NCBI GenBank assembly: GCA_945910005.1
Contig: OX246738.1
Location: forward strand, 28,877,738-28,941,737
DNA: 64,000 nucleotides
Source: Isoperla grammatica
Lineage: Eukaryota > Arthropoda > Insecta > Plecoptera > Perlodidae
Direction: 5' to 3'
The position numbers were made by a program, and so were the translations under genes. Numbering within the stretch: position 1 is the stretch's first letter; every line of letters starts with the position of its first letter. Of this stretch, positions 1-10,090 are shown in pieces. Below the pieces are notes generated by a model. The model had not been told where the DNA came from. It ran no database searches and worked only from the letters and a program-made list of their open reading frames with translations.

Positions 1-856
1 TTCCTCTCCGCCCTCCCACTGGCCCTTTACCACTTAACACCCCCCTTATCTTCACATTTCACCCACTCATTGTCTCGTCGATTAGCCAAGTTGCAAAAAT
101 ATGAGACGTTAAGCCCAAATATCAATCTATCTGCTCTACTGACTCCTACTCCTGGAGAGGGGCTCCATCCCCCCAACTAGGCCCTACTGTCTACCTTCTG
201 TCTACACAGACGAACGCTCTCTTTCACACCAACCTTCATAGAGCACGCTTCGTCGCCGCTCATCTACATCTACACTCTACAGTGGAAGTTTTCCATAGTA
301 TAGCACCGTTCATGTGTGATATTTATATCATATTCCCTTTACTTATTTCGAGTGATTTAATTTAACAACTGTGCTTATGAGTTTCTGTGTATTTTTATTT
401 CCGTCAAAATCCATCACCAACGCGTCAAGACCAGCTCCTCAGCCACGGCCACTGGAGACCTGGCAAGACAACACTGGAACATCAAGGTAAGACAGTAATA
501 TCGGTCTGTCCTCACCCATGTCTTATCCCGTTCTCGTGTCACCAGGTCCCCCCCCCCCACCCTTTTTTCGTGCCTTGTCGCAACATTAACAGTTCAGCAC
601 AGTTCAGTTAACAGTTAATTGATACCGTGTTGATTATTTTGTCAGTCATAAGAACGTCTTTCTCACAAGCCATGAGCATGAATAATTCTAATTGGTTTAA
701 GTAGGGTTGCCATATTTCTTCCCAGGCAAAACATAAGCACGGGGGGTTTAGGGGGTGGGTGGGGGCAGAGCCTTACAGGAACAATAAGGTGAATACCTCC
801 AGTGTGCGGTCGACTTTAATATAGAGGGGGTCAAAACGACCGTGTTTCACATCCAT
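1..856. other. Intergenic start of window, SINE-tail-like piece
   Basis: No gene is recognised apart from the doubtful exon noted separately. Positions 64-127 (CTCGTCGATTAGCC, GAGACGTTAAGCCCAAAT, ATCAATC) resemble the segment at 63136-63200 and the 3' tails common to tRNA-derived SINEs in many invertebrates. Poly-C and poly-G runs occur at 549-558 and 741-765. Confidence 0.4.
387..485 (+). other. Possible untranslated or partial exon with GTAAGA donor
   Basis: A modestly GC-rich segment reads ...CACTGGAACATCAAG followed by GTAAGACAG, a good donor match. CAG acceptor-like sites lie just upstream (near 433-440). No recognisable protein appears in any frame, and no partner exon was found. It could be a 5' exon of an unseen plus-strand gene or a chance match. 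Confidence 0.15.
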
Positions 857-1254
857 CAGGGTTCCCAACAACCTGGAAAGTCAGGGAAATAAAAACTGCT
901 AAGGGAAAGTCAGGGAAATGAGCAAAAATGCTAGTAAATCAGGGAAATTTGTTTGTGCCAGTGTCTATAGTGCTGCCACAAAGCAGCAGTATTAGAAGAA
1001 TCCAGTGGCGAAGGTGTGGCTAAGGGGAGGAGGAGGCCATATTAAAAAAAACATAATCTGTTCATAATGTTGTACAATATTATATAATATAATAATATTA
1101 TTATAATACCAAGAATGGTGTCAGTAGTAAAATGTAACATTTCAATTTTTAATCACTAAAATGATATGCTAATTTATTTTAAAAGCTGGAACGTCGAGCG
1201 AATTGATCAGGCAAAGTCAGGGAAATTGTTTTTACTTTTTTGTTGGGAACCCTG
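857..1254. mobile_element. hAT-like MITE
   Basis: A 398-bp element bounded by inverted CAGGGTTCCCAACAA and TTGTTGGGAACCCTG. The CAGGG end is typical of hAT-superfamily elements. AAGTCAGGGAAAT recurs four times inside, three near the left end and one near the right. No transposase frame is present, so it is non-autonomous. The flanks do not show a clean 8-bp target duplication, suggesting age. Confidence 0.65.
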
Positions 1255-2398
1255 CACTTCTCATTCTCACACTATCATTTCCACTTATGTGGAGATATGA
1301 CCTCGGGGCGTTGTCAGCTACGTCCGCGTCACTCACGTAAACAAGACAGAATGAGTTGTATTAATCTTAGTATTAGTGTATCGGCACGCCATGAATCTAC
1401 ATGGTCGCTCGCAGTGCAATCATTTATGCAGTAGTGCTTGGTCGGTGCAGTTGAATGTCAACAGGTGTTTTGTGCTTCACAATGGATAACTCACAAGAGT
1501 AAGTTAAAGACATTTTCACTCTCTTACTGTACAAGGAACTATTATAGGTTTTTTATAACATTCATTTCAAATGTGTAAATCCATCTATTGATAATAGTAT
1601 TGTAGGCAGGGTGCGAATTGACGGCTTGGCAGAGAGGGGGATGCCCAAGTATTCTGCGTAGCCTGCGTGGCCAGTAAGGGGTCTGGGACAAAGCCCCAGC
1701 TGCAGGAGGCAAACTTTTTTTTTTTCAAAACCACATTTACCAATATATTTATAATTTTGAGTCGTATAGATGCAAAACCTGCCATCTCCATAACGCTTAA
1801 TTTTGAAATAAACAAAAACTACTTCGGCCAATTTTAAAATCGACACAGTTTTCTGTTTACAATTAGATGTCAGTTCAGTCAAACTATAGTATTATCAATT
1901 ATGATTTTTACACAAATAAGTTAACCAGATACAAGATTTGAGATAAAGACAGTGGCAGGTAAATTAAAAGGCTAATCATAGTTCTGACCGCCAACCCAAA
2001 GGTGAATGGGCGACCCCCTCATTAGCGGTGCAGTAAACATTTGTTCGTAAAAAAATACTGAGAAATGGGGAAATGCAAAAATTACCTTGAATTGGCTAGC
2101 AAAATAAGACCAAGCCCGTCTATTATTTTTTCCCATAAATCACAATAAATATTAGTATCTGATAAAAATATAAATGGATATACATTCGACAGATACGAAG
2201 ATTTCAGTCAGGATATTTTTTATAGTGGTAACATATATTTATTGCGATACATTATTACGTGTATTTGTTGAATCTACGCACTGTTGTTGCGTCAAACTTG
2301 AATGGATTATGTAAATACAACAGTTACATAGCAGTGAACTACGAATTATAAAAGGTATTTTACATTATTGTTATATACCTCTTTTATGCTATATGTAT
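1255..2398. other. Intergenic, no gene seen
   Basis: AT-rich sequence with only short open frames that lack splice context or recognisable products. A GC-rich patch near 1660-1710 (GGGTCTGGGACAAAGCCCC) is probably a mobile-element remnant. Confidence 0.4.
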
Positions 2399-2429
2399 AC
2401 GTTGTACATGAGAATGTCCTTTGGCGTTT

Positions 2430-2560
2430 GGCCCAGGCTCAACAGTTGAGCTTGGCGACCGCGCAGAGCACGTCGCACGTGATACCCAGACCTGTCACTT
2501 GAGGATGCCTTCACAGTGGACGGCGAAACGTCGTGAAGCAAGGTATGTGATAGAACAGCC
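2430..2560 (+). mobile_element. Retroelement fragment with GAAACGTCGTG motif
   Basis: A GC-richer island contains TTGAGGATGCC (2499-2509) and GGCGAAACGTCGTG (2522-2535). A GCC/GGC stem followed by GAAACGTCG resembles the hammerhead-derived repeats of Penelope-like and related retroelements. The core C of CUGANGA is a T here, so an active ribozyme is unlikely. Confidence 0.3.
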
Positions 2561-2759
2561 TCTTTACAAAACGTGAACGAATACCCCAAAAGCCCGTGTT
2601 ACATATATATAATAATGATTATATGTATTAAAACCATTAGTATAAAATTGACGTTATTTGTGCTCCAGATAGCAAGAATCAATAATAAGTCGTGTAATCA
2701 AATACGATTGTCTCATTAAATAAAGAAAATCAAATGGTCTTAAATTTTAATAGAGCATT

Positions 2760-3760
2760 TCATTGTTGATTTTCATCCAATGAAGTTCTGGCTGCAACAG
2801 TTGTAGTGGCTGAAGCAGGTGTAGTGGTTACAACAACCGTAGTGGCTCCAGCAACCGTCGTGGCCCCAGCAACCGTTGTAGTGGCTGCAGCAACTGTGGT
2901 GGCCCCAGCAACCGTCGTGGCCCCAGCAACCGTTGTAGCCCCAGCAACCGTTGTAGTGGCTGCAGCAACTGTGGTGGCCCCAGCAACCGTCGTGGCCCCA
3001 GCAACCGTCGTGGCCCCAGCAACCGTTGTAGCCCCAGCAACCGTCGTGGCCCCAGCAACCGTTGTAGTGGCTGCAGCAACTGTGGTGGCCCCAGCAACCG
3101 TCGTGGCCCCAGCAACCGTCGTGGCCCCAGCAACCGTCGTGGCCCCAGCAACCGTTGTAGTGGCTGCAGCAATCGTCGTGGCCCCAGCAACCGTCGTGGC
3201 CCCAGCAACCGTTGTGGCCCCAGCAACCGTTGTAGTGGCTGCAGCAACTGTGGTGGCCCCAGCAACTGTGGTGGCCCCAGCAACCGTCGTGGCCCCAGCA
3301 ACCGTCGTGGCCCCAGCAACCGTTGTAGTGGCTGCAGCAACTGTGGTGGCCCCAGCAACTGTGGTGGCCCCAGCAACCGTCGTGGCCCCAGCAACCGTCG
3401 TGGCCCCAGCAACCGTTGTAGTGGCTGCAGCAATCGTCGTGGCCCCAGCAATCGTCGTGGCCCCAGCAACTGTGGTGGCCCCAGCAACTGTGGTGGCCCC
3501 AGCAACCGTAATGAACCCAGCAACTGTAGTTGTTCCAGAAGTCATTGAGCCATTACTTGTCGCATTGGCTCCGGCCATTGTTGTAATGTTATTGAACACG
3601 GCGGTGTTTGTGGCTGTTCCCCCGTTCAGAGATGGGTCGAGAGAAGGGTCGGATGAAAATTCGTCATACCCAGAAGTCACATCGGTCGAAGCGTCCGTTG
3701 ACGCTTCAGTCGACTCACTCGATAACGGAGTTGTAGTCTCCGTTGTCGTTTGGGTAGTAA
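2760..3760 (-). CDS. Exon 3 of CCP-mucin gene: Thr-rich linker and TTVAGA repeat array
   Basis: The terminal coding exon begins two bases into a codon after a TTATTTTAG acceptor and runs 333 codons to a stop at 2762-2760. It starts with a Thr-rich linker (TTQTTETTTPLSSESTEAS), then an acidic Ser/Asp stretch and a few N-x-S/T sites (NNIT, NATS, SNGS). The array of TTVAGA hexapeptides follows, divided into blocks by TTVAAA-TTTVAGA. The last residues are SLDENQQ. The repeats are Thr- and Ala-rich and lack cysteine and charge, typical of extended O-glycosylated mucin regions. Opposite- and other-frame open frames over this exon are by-products of an 18-bp repeat. Confidence 0.75.
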
Positions 3761-6079
3761 CTAAAATAAGAAGATATTGTTATAATATGTATTGTACATC
3801 GTATGGTTTTTATACGAAGTCCTCACTCATAGAGACAAACAATTATTGACCTCAAACAAAGTTATTAACCAAAATTGTCTATAAAGCAAATATCTCATAT
3901 GAGCACTTACTTGCTGGTTTACAGTTGACCACTGGCTTGGACCACTTTCGACCTTTTAGACATGTCGCGAACTTGTGTTTCTCCGCTGGGACAAAACCAG
4001 GCTTACACTTGAATGTAGCTTTACCGGTCTTCGGAATCTTCTTCGCGCAGTCCAGAATCTTAACGACCTTCTTCACTATAATCGTGCAGTTGATCATAAC
4101 GTCAGATGAAGTCGGAGGGGGTGGGGGGCAGCCAAACAATAATGTAGTAAAAAGCTGGAAAATAAAATGTATCCTACTCTTTCAATGATGTTGAAGTATC
4201 TATCTATATCTTGTTTACCTATAGCGATTTGCGTAAAGTAAGTCTTCTCATACAGACGTTTTAATTATAATATATTAATATGACGGGACACCATAGTCTT
4301 GATTGGTGAATTGCTTTCGACAAAATCATAATAATTTCAGAAAACTGTAGAATAAAACAAATGTTGTTAAAGTAAGGAAGACCAATAACATTATTTTAGT
4401 ATGCAATACGACCAATGAATGGTAATCCAAGAGCAGGCCACTTCTCCACTACACTGACACAATCAACAATCACTTGCTTATTAATTTTATTTTTAAAACA
4501 ATAAAAACCATTATGTTATAAAATGAAGATCAGTTACAAACAACTTTTCATTAGTGTTGGCAACTCAATAGAACGTTTTTCAATCGGTCATTAACGGGGC
4601 CGTTAGCTGACTTTCCGTTATCTGCATAGGGTTTGTTTGTTGGGTTACAGATTACGGACCGTCAGCTAACGGCCCCGTTAATGACCCGTTAACCGATTAA
4701 AAAAACGGACCTAAAGCCCCAACCACAATTGTCAGCATTGTGATCGTAATCGGAATCGGGATGGCAATCGTACATTTTCTCATGCCAAATCATTACGACG
4801 TCACGATTTTATTGTGAACAGCGCCGTAAGAAACATGTTAGCTTACTTTTTCACGATTTCCGAATTGCGATCACAATGCTGATACTAACGTGTGGTACGT
4901 GTGTGTGTAATGCTAATAAGTTTAAATGGAAATTGTAAAAAATAAATTGTGAAAAGTAGTGTTTTAGTTTGAAATAAAGTACTGTGTTGTAACTGATAAC
5001 TATAGAATTAAGCAATGAAATTTACGAAATTTTGTAATATAGAAGCAAATTCAATCATTATGGCATCTAACAAAAAATACGGTTCAGTACCATAAATCAT
5101 AATAACACAGTAGTAATTTATGGGAAAAGCCAAACAAAGTATATACTATTATCATATCGATAACATTTTGAGAATAGTGTGTAGGCTACCTGGTAAGCAT
5201 CTTTTGGGGACAATCCTCTGGTTCCTTTGTTTAGAAATTGTCCGTTTCCAAATCCACACGAACCTGGCAACTGATAAAGCAGACAATGTTACGGATGTTC
5301 CACAAGTATGTGTCGTGTGAATATTACTGGAAACTCTCAATTTGGAACATGGATATAAGAAATAACATGATATATGGTATATCCTCGTAATATTAACACG
5401 TAGCAACAACGCACAGCGATTAATTACTTACACAATAAGTCAATAATATTAAAGCACAACATATAAAATCATGTTTGTAAAACTGTTGCCTGTTACAACA
5501 AGCAATTATCATTTTACCTCTAAAACCTGCTAAAAATTTGAATATGTGCTTCCAAAAACATTTTATCATAACCCCCGTCAATATATAAGCCATACAATAC
5601 AATGTAATGCGTGTAAGTCGCTAACTATTTTTAATTTGCTAGAATAATGAAATACGTGTTTTAATTGCGGATATGAAATATGACGTGGATTTACTAAAAC
5701 TGTTACTCTTTATAATACTGATTTTAAGTCACATGAGACTGAGAAACAAGGATTAACAATTTGCGATGTAGAAAAAAAAAACATTTTAACCAACTTGCTC
5801 TACGACAATGTTAAAATGAAATATAATATAAAGTAAAAATTTTTGATTAGATGAATTATAAAAAGTGTTGTTATAATTACGAACAGCTAATAAGAAATTT
5901 AGTAAATAATAACTTGTTTTCACCATGGCAACCACCAATCACAAGCTTTAAATCCACCTAATATCTTATTAGAGCTCCTAATATCAGCTTCAGGTGATAC
6001 CGGGCCTCGTAACAAACACAAGTAAACTCACAAATGTCAAGATCACGCAGGATGCAACGAGTAACTGCTTCAACGTCAT
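2760..6079 (-). CDS. Secreted CCP/sushi-mucin protein, complete three-exon gene
   Basis: Joining minus-strand exons 6079-6032, 4154-3911 and 3760-2760 gives 1293 nt, or 430 aa plus stop, with phases 0 then 1 matching at both junctions. All introns are GT-AG (donors GTGAGT and GTAAGT; acceptors TTTTCCAG and TTTTAG). The protein has a hydrophobic N-terminal signal peptide continuing across the first junction (MTLKQLLVASCVILTF then LFTTLLFG), a proline run, one sushi/CCP-like domain, a Ser/Thr/Asp-rich linker, and about 230 residues of TTVAGA-type repeats. It ends in a short hydrophilic tail with no membrane or GPI signal, so secretion is inferred. CCP domains bind proteins or glycans and the Thr repeats suggest dense O-glycosylation; the actual role (mucus, cuticle or immune) is unknown. 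The gene structure is strongly supported, the function is not. Confidence 0.75.
2824..3515 (-). repeat. 18-bp coding minisatellite (TTVAGA)
   Basis: Near-perfect 18-bp units (ACGGTTGCTGGGGCC plus ACN) are tandemly repeated for about 690 bp. Longer 21-bp TTTVAGA units and TTVAAA units mark the start and end of each higher-order block of four to six hexapeptides. Because 18 and 21 are multiples of three, unit gain and loss keeps the reading frame, so length polymorphism between individuals is likely. Confidence 0.9.
3911..4154 (-). CDS. Exon 2 of CCP-mucin gene: sushi/CCP-like domain
   Basis: This 244-nt exon starts in phase 0 after TTTTCCAG and ends one base into a codon before GTAAGTGC. After the end of the signal peptide (LFTTLLFG) come C-PPPPP and a domain with the CCP signature: a mid-domain segment GKATFKCKPGF, then ATCLKGRKWSKPVVNC. 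That is the expected Cys, Gly-Phe, Cys, Gly-x-Trp, Pro and final Cys order. Six cysteines are present rather than the usual four, so an extra disulfide between the NC and DC positions is possible. The domain is rich in lysine, giving a basic surface. Confidence 0.75.
4574..4706. mobile_element. Short palindromic MITE
   Basis: About 130 bp with arms sharing CATTAACGGGGCCGTTAGCT on the left and its inverse on the right (GTCAGCTAACGGCCCCGTTA). The arms end in poly-T and poly-A next to AATCGG/CCGATT. No coding capacity. Confidence 0.6.
4722..4896. mobile_element. Short palindromic MITE
   Basis: Inverted ends ACCACAATTGTCAGCATTGT on the left, and ACAATGCTGATACTAACGTG then TGGT on the right, with a further shared GATCGTAATCGGA / TCCGAATTGCGATC. 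It lies directly beside the preceding element and has no coding capacity. Confidence 0.55.
6032..6079 (-). CDS. Exon 1 of CCP-mucin gene: start codon and signal peptide
   Basis: ATG at 6079-6077 opens 16 codons, MTLKQLLVASCVILTF, ending exactly at a GTGAGT donor in phase 0. A basic residue followed by a hydrophobic stretch is the classical start of a signal peptide. The next exon continues the hydrophobic core, which argues that the two belong together. Without splicing the frame would run on only to a stop 12 codons later. The exon is too short to be seen as an open frame of its own. Confidence 0.7.
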
Positions 6080-6163
6080 GATAGACAACTTGTTGACTGG
6101 CTGTGCTGGCTGTGCTGGCTCTCCTTCTCCGGTGTTACAACTTTGATAGCTCACCGAATATGG

Positions 6164-6169
6164 CTTATA
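6164..6169 (-). promoter_or_regulatory. Candidate TATA box of CCP-mucin gene
   Basis: On the minus strand the sequence reads ATAATATAAGCC, with TATAAG at 6169-6164, about 85 bp upstream of the ATG at 6079. This would place transcription start near 6135-6140 and leave a 5' UTR of about 60 nt. It is plausible by position only. Confidence 0.35.
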
Positions 6170-6920
6170 TTATGCAGCACATGCTACATGACGTGTGAAA
6201 ACTTTTATTTGAACTTACTTCGTCACTATATTATACTGTCCACGTAGGTAAAATCTCGTACCAATAGAATTTTAGACTTGGAAATTTAAAAGATAAGCAA
6301 TACAATTACATTCAATATTGAACAGGAAATATAATATAAAACAGTTCAAGGTTGATGCTAAACGGTCATACACTTCAGGTGGAAGGCTTTACAAACACAT
6401 AATATAACCCTGGGAAGATTAAATGTATGATATCAATTACGTTTTATGTAATTGATTGAAATCTAAACAATATTTAATCGACTGTAGCGATCTTCTCCAT
6501 TCTACTTTTATGGCATTCGTTCTGTTGCCTGAGACCCACATTCATAGTCCATCCCTAGCACACTAGTCAACGCTTGCTACCAGCATCCTATTTCATTTTA
6601 AAAAAACAAATTACCTAGCAACAATGGGTGCTGGTATAATAATATAGGTTGAATAGGAGGAATCCTGTAGAGTCCGTCCGACATTTCCCATTGGCCACAC
6701 ATCCCGCTCGAGTGGATCCCAGCTAAAAATGTTATTTTAATTGGAACACTATTTAAGATCCTGGTAAATCGGTGGTAGTGATAACCTTTGAATCATCGGG
6801 CAATCTACAAATATACATTACAATCTGAACAAGCCATCGATATTGATTATTATAATAGCATTTCCTGTTAAAAGCGGTGATTGAATGCGTACTATATTGG
6901 TTGTCAAACCCATGACGCAC

Positions 6921-7541
6921 GGGAACTTGCAACTGTTACTGATGTCACATCCGAACTACAACAATGTAACAAATGAATCGAACTGATGGACAAACAAACA
7001 ACGAGCTGTCAAATGAAGAAAACGAGGTATGGCGATAGTAACTGCTCATCCAGTTAAAACGTTTAATGATGGGCAACCAAGTTGTGAAAGTTTTGTATGT
7101 TTCTTGTTTGTTTTTTTGAAGATTTGTTTTCCAAATCAGAATATTTTATTGTTTGACACATTGTTGTTTATCCATCGATTCATTTCATTTGTTTCATTGT
7201 TGTAAAGCAAGCTTGCAAGAGGCCTAGCCTATAGGAGCAACACCAAAAGACAACAATGAAACAAATTAATTGAATCGATGGACAAACAACAAGCCGTTAA
7301 AAAATAATTTGTTCTGATTTTGGAAAACAAAACAAAAAACAAACAAATACACATACAAAACTTTCACTTAGTCGTTCTCCATCATTACAAGTTTTAAATG
7401 GCAAGCAGTTGCTATTGCTACACTTGTTTTTATTTCTATGGTTGCAATTTTATTATTTTGACAACTGATTGTTCGTCCATCAGCTCAATTAATTTGTTCC
7501 ATTGTTGTAGTCCGGATGTGACGTGACGTCAGTTGCGGGTT
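6921..7541. mobile_element. Double-armed foldback MITE
   Basis: Two inverted arms of about 300 bp each run outward from GGAACTTGCAACTG (left) and CAGTTGCGGGTT (right) and meet near 7205-7240. Each arm contains ACAACAATG and ATCGATGGACAAACAA and their inverses. Single-arm relatives sit at 7990-8288 and 18611-18916, and the whole is repeated in copy B at 26290-26908. No coding capacity. Confidence 0.65.
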
Positions 7542-7989
7542 ACCTATAACTAATTTGAAAAATTTGAAAAAACATTTGAATATAGGTAATTGTTATCAAG
7601 AAAAGGACAGATTCGCATGAAAGTGCATAAATCTCGGCAGCTACGATAACAAAAAGTGTTGATTGTTATCTGTACCCCAAGTTTATGGATTGTATTAAGA
7701 CGATTGTTCCATAGCAGTTCCTTTCTTCGACCATTACGTAGACATGTTTTCACTAACGTTGTGTGTGTTTTCAAGTCGCCGCCATTATTATCATGCTAAA
7801 TTGTCACAGTTTCCCGTCTTAACCGTAGTTACTAATAGCAAAGATTACAATAATCTTTGCTAATAGGCCTTGTCTAAAAGTGACGATGTACCATCCCGTC
7901 CCACTGCTAACATGGGCGTCTAGTTTATAATTTCATGTGCCCCCTATTTACCCTCATAATCCCCTCGACAAAATTCTGGAACTCCGTTC

Positions 7990-8288
7990 ATGAGTCTACT
8001 AGCAACACCAAAAGACAACAATGAAACAAATGAATTGAATCGATGGACAAACAACCAGCTGTCAAAAAATAATTTCTTCTTATTTTGGAAAACAAAACAA
8101 AAAACAAACAAATACACGTACAAAACTTTCACTTAGTCGTTGTCCATCATTAAAAGTTTTAAATGGCGAGCAGTTACTATTGCTACACTTGTTTTTATTT
8201 GTATGGTTGCAATTTTATTATTTTGACAGCTGATTGCTTGTCCATCAGTTCATTGTTGTAGTCCGGATGTGACGTCAGTTGCGGGTTT
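7990..8288. mobile_element. Single-arm MITE of the same family
   Basis: It begins AGCAACACCAAAAGACAACA and ends GACGTCAGTTGCGGGTTT. Subterminal inverted repeats (ATCGATGGACAAACAACCAG then CTGTCAAAA, against its inverse) make it a hairpin. The counterpart in copy B is at 30402-30690. Confidence 0.6.
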
Positions 8289-8689
8289 ATTACTACGTCT
8301 ACACGCGTGCATTATTTGCTCCAATCATTCGCTTCGCGTGTAGAGAGGCAGATGATTTGCTTCAAGACCCCCAAATAATTGAAGCGCGGCCAACTAAACA
8401 TGTGCATTTCTTTGTCAAAAGGTGGCAGACCCAAAGGTGGCAGTGCATATATTTTGTGCTGTAAAGGTCCAACCTCATAACCTATAAAACATAGCTATAA
8501 AACGTACTTAAAACGTGTTGTCGCGGCGTTTCATCTTCATTATTTTCGTGGATTTATTAATTTTAATATGAAAAAAAAAGAAAAGTGTCCCAAGAAAGAA
8601 TTTTAGTTCTGTCGCTAAAACGTCACAACAAACAACACATAAACAAAGTTAAAGCTATTTTAAAAATTCTTCCGCTAGGTGCCACAATA

Positions 8690-9112
8690 GGCAACACGCG
8701 TACGATTTTTTTGTTAAACCAAACACTTAGTTTAATAGTATCAGATACAAAAAGTATATCAATGCAAGTCCCAAGTAAAAAAGAAATTTTTAAATAGGGT
8801 TAATGTGGTCGCATTTATTGAAGTTTAAACTCGGGGATCTGAAACGCGTACAGGTGGCTGTGACGCAATGATTCTGTAGATGTGGCGTTACAGACCAATC
8901 GCTGAGGCGGTGAGCGTACACAGTACAAAACCATGACGTCAAATCCACTCTACATGGCGGCGGCTCGTTTTTCGCGCCCTTTTATTTATCGTTACTAAAC
9001 CAATTTTTTTGAGGCATAGACTGATCCGTTTTTCAAAATTCAAAGACACAAAATTATTAAATGAGAGACAAGGTATTTAAAAATCAATTAAAATTTTCAT
9101 ACGCGTGTTCCC
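8690..9112. mobile_element. TA-flanked TIR element present only in copy A
   Basis: A 423-bp element with inverted ends GGCAACACGCGTACGA and its near inverse CATACGCGTGTTCCC, flanked by TA on both sides. Copy B has the uninterrupted sequence GCCACAATTGTCG at 31072-31084, so this is either an insertion after duplication or an excision from B. No transposase is present; the TA flanks suggest a Tc1/mariner-like mover. Confidence 0.7.
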
Positions 9113-9904
9113 TATTGTCGTTAAATTGATCCGTGTGGACGTTCACGGGAATCATGTCCAACGTTGATTATCTTCTTCGAGGATAATCAACGTGCGCGTG
9201 GACGTCGACGAGCGCCGAGCGCCGGAAGTGGATGATCCGACCTATCAGGGCGTTACCGTTAAAAGGTAAATGTTATAACTGAAAATCTGATCAACTACAT
9301 AAAAGTTAAACGTTTTTCCATCTAGAAAAAGTGTCCCACTCCATACAACAATAAGTAAGTAAAAGCAAAGAGAATAATGGGGGGGTTGCGTGCAAAGAAG
9401 TGACGCCCAACTGTGTTTTGTTTGTAGATTGTACCTCCGCCGTGGAGGTACCATGGACAGCAACGGGACCACATGGAGCGTAACACCACGACGACCTGTG
9501 AGGGAGTGGAGACTGTCAGCATCTTAGCTTAGCTCCATTGTCGTGCTGCTTCTCCCCGTCTGTTCAATGACAATGCATGTCGTGGGTTATCTGTTACATG
9601 TATCTTGTGGTCTGCCTTTCCTTATAACTATTATTATTATTTATTTATTTTTTTATTTATTTGCTGTTCAACGTTACAACGGGGGTGTGTATTTTTACAG
9701 AGGGGATAGGAAACGAACCTCAGCGGCCCAGACAGCCGATGTCCTGTCCTCTTGACTTATTCTAGTTTCTAATGAGTGGTGGTTATGAATAATGGTTTAT
9801 GGTTTATGTTGGTCTACAAATATATTCTTTATAGTATTCCTTAGAGCCTCGAAAGGTGCAGCTCAGTTCGCGTTCCGTTGATACGAATATGATGATTACA
9901 TTTG

Positions 9905-10090
9905 GGCTTAATTCTTTATTCTCATATCATATTTTGGCAAAGACGCCAATCGAGAAGGTGAGTGGGTGATGATGAAGACGACAAACAGCCACATGGCTTT
10001 AATGACCAAGCCAGGATTCGAACCTAGAACGCAGCGCCTTATCGACCACGGCCAACGACGCTGGCAATTTGTTCCATGTGGGAGATATTC
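9905..10090 (-). mobile_element. tRNA-derived SINE head (copy A)
   Basis: The minus strand reads CGTGGTCGATAAGGCGCTG then GTTCTAGGTTCGAATCCTGG, close to polymerase III A and B boxes (the B box GGTTCGAATCC is perfect) with tRNA-like spacing. A B-copy relative lies at about 31985-32110. It lacks a full tRNA cloverleaf end, so it is a SINE rather than a tRNA gene. Confidence 0.5.

Larger units (their letters stand above)
4155..6031 (-). other. Intron 1 of CCP-mucin gene
   Basis: A 1877-bp GT-AG intron with two short palindromic MITE-like elements at 4574-4706 and 4722-4896 and otherwise AT-rich sequence without recognisable coding content. Confidence 0.6.

Noticed and set aside
2806..3849. 347-aa plus-strand open frame (Val/Ala/Pro repeats)
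   Set aside because: It is the antisense of the TTVAGA array. Any 18-bp repeat without stops is open in several frames, and only the minus-strand frame joins a CCP exon and a signal peptide.
10000..10080. Possible tRNA gene on the minus strand
   Set aside because: A and B boxes are present but acceptor-stem pairing and a proper anticodon arm are not, so it is read as a SINE head.
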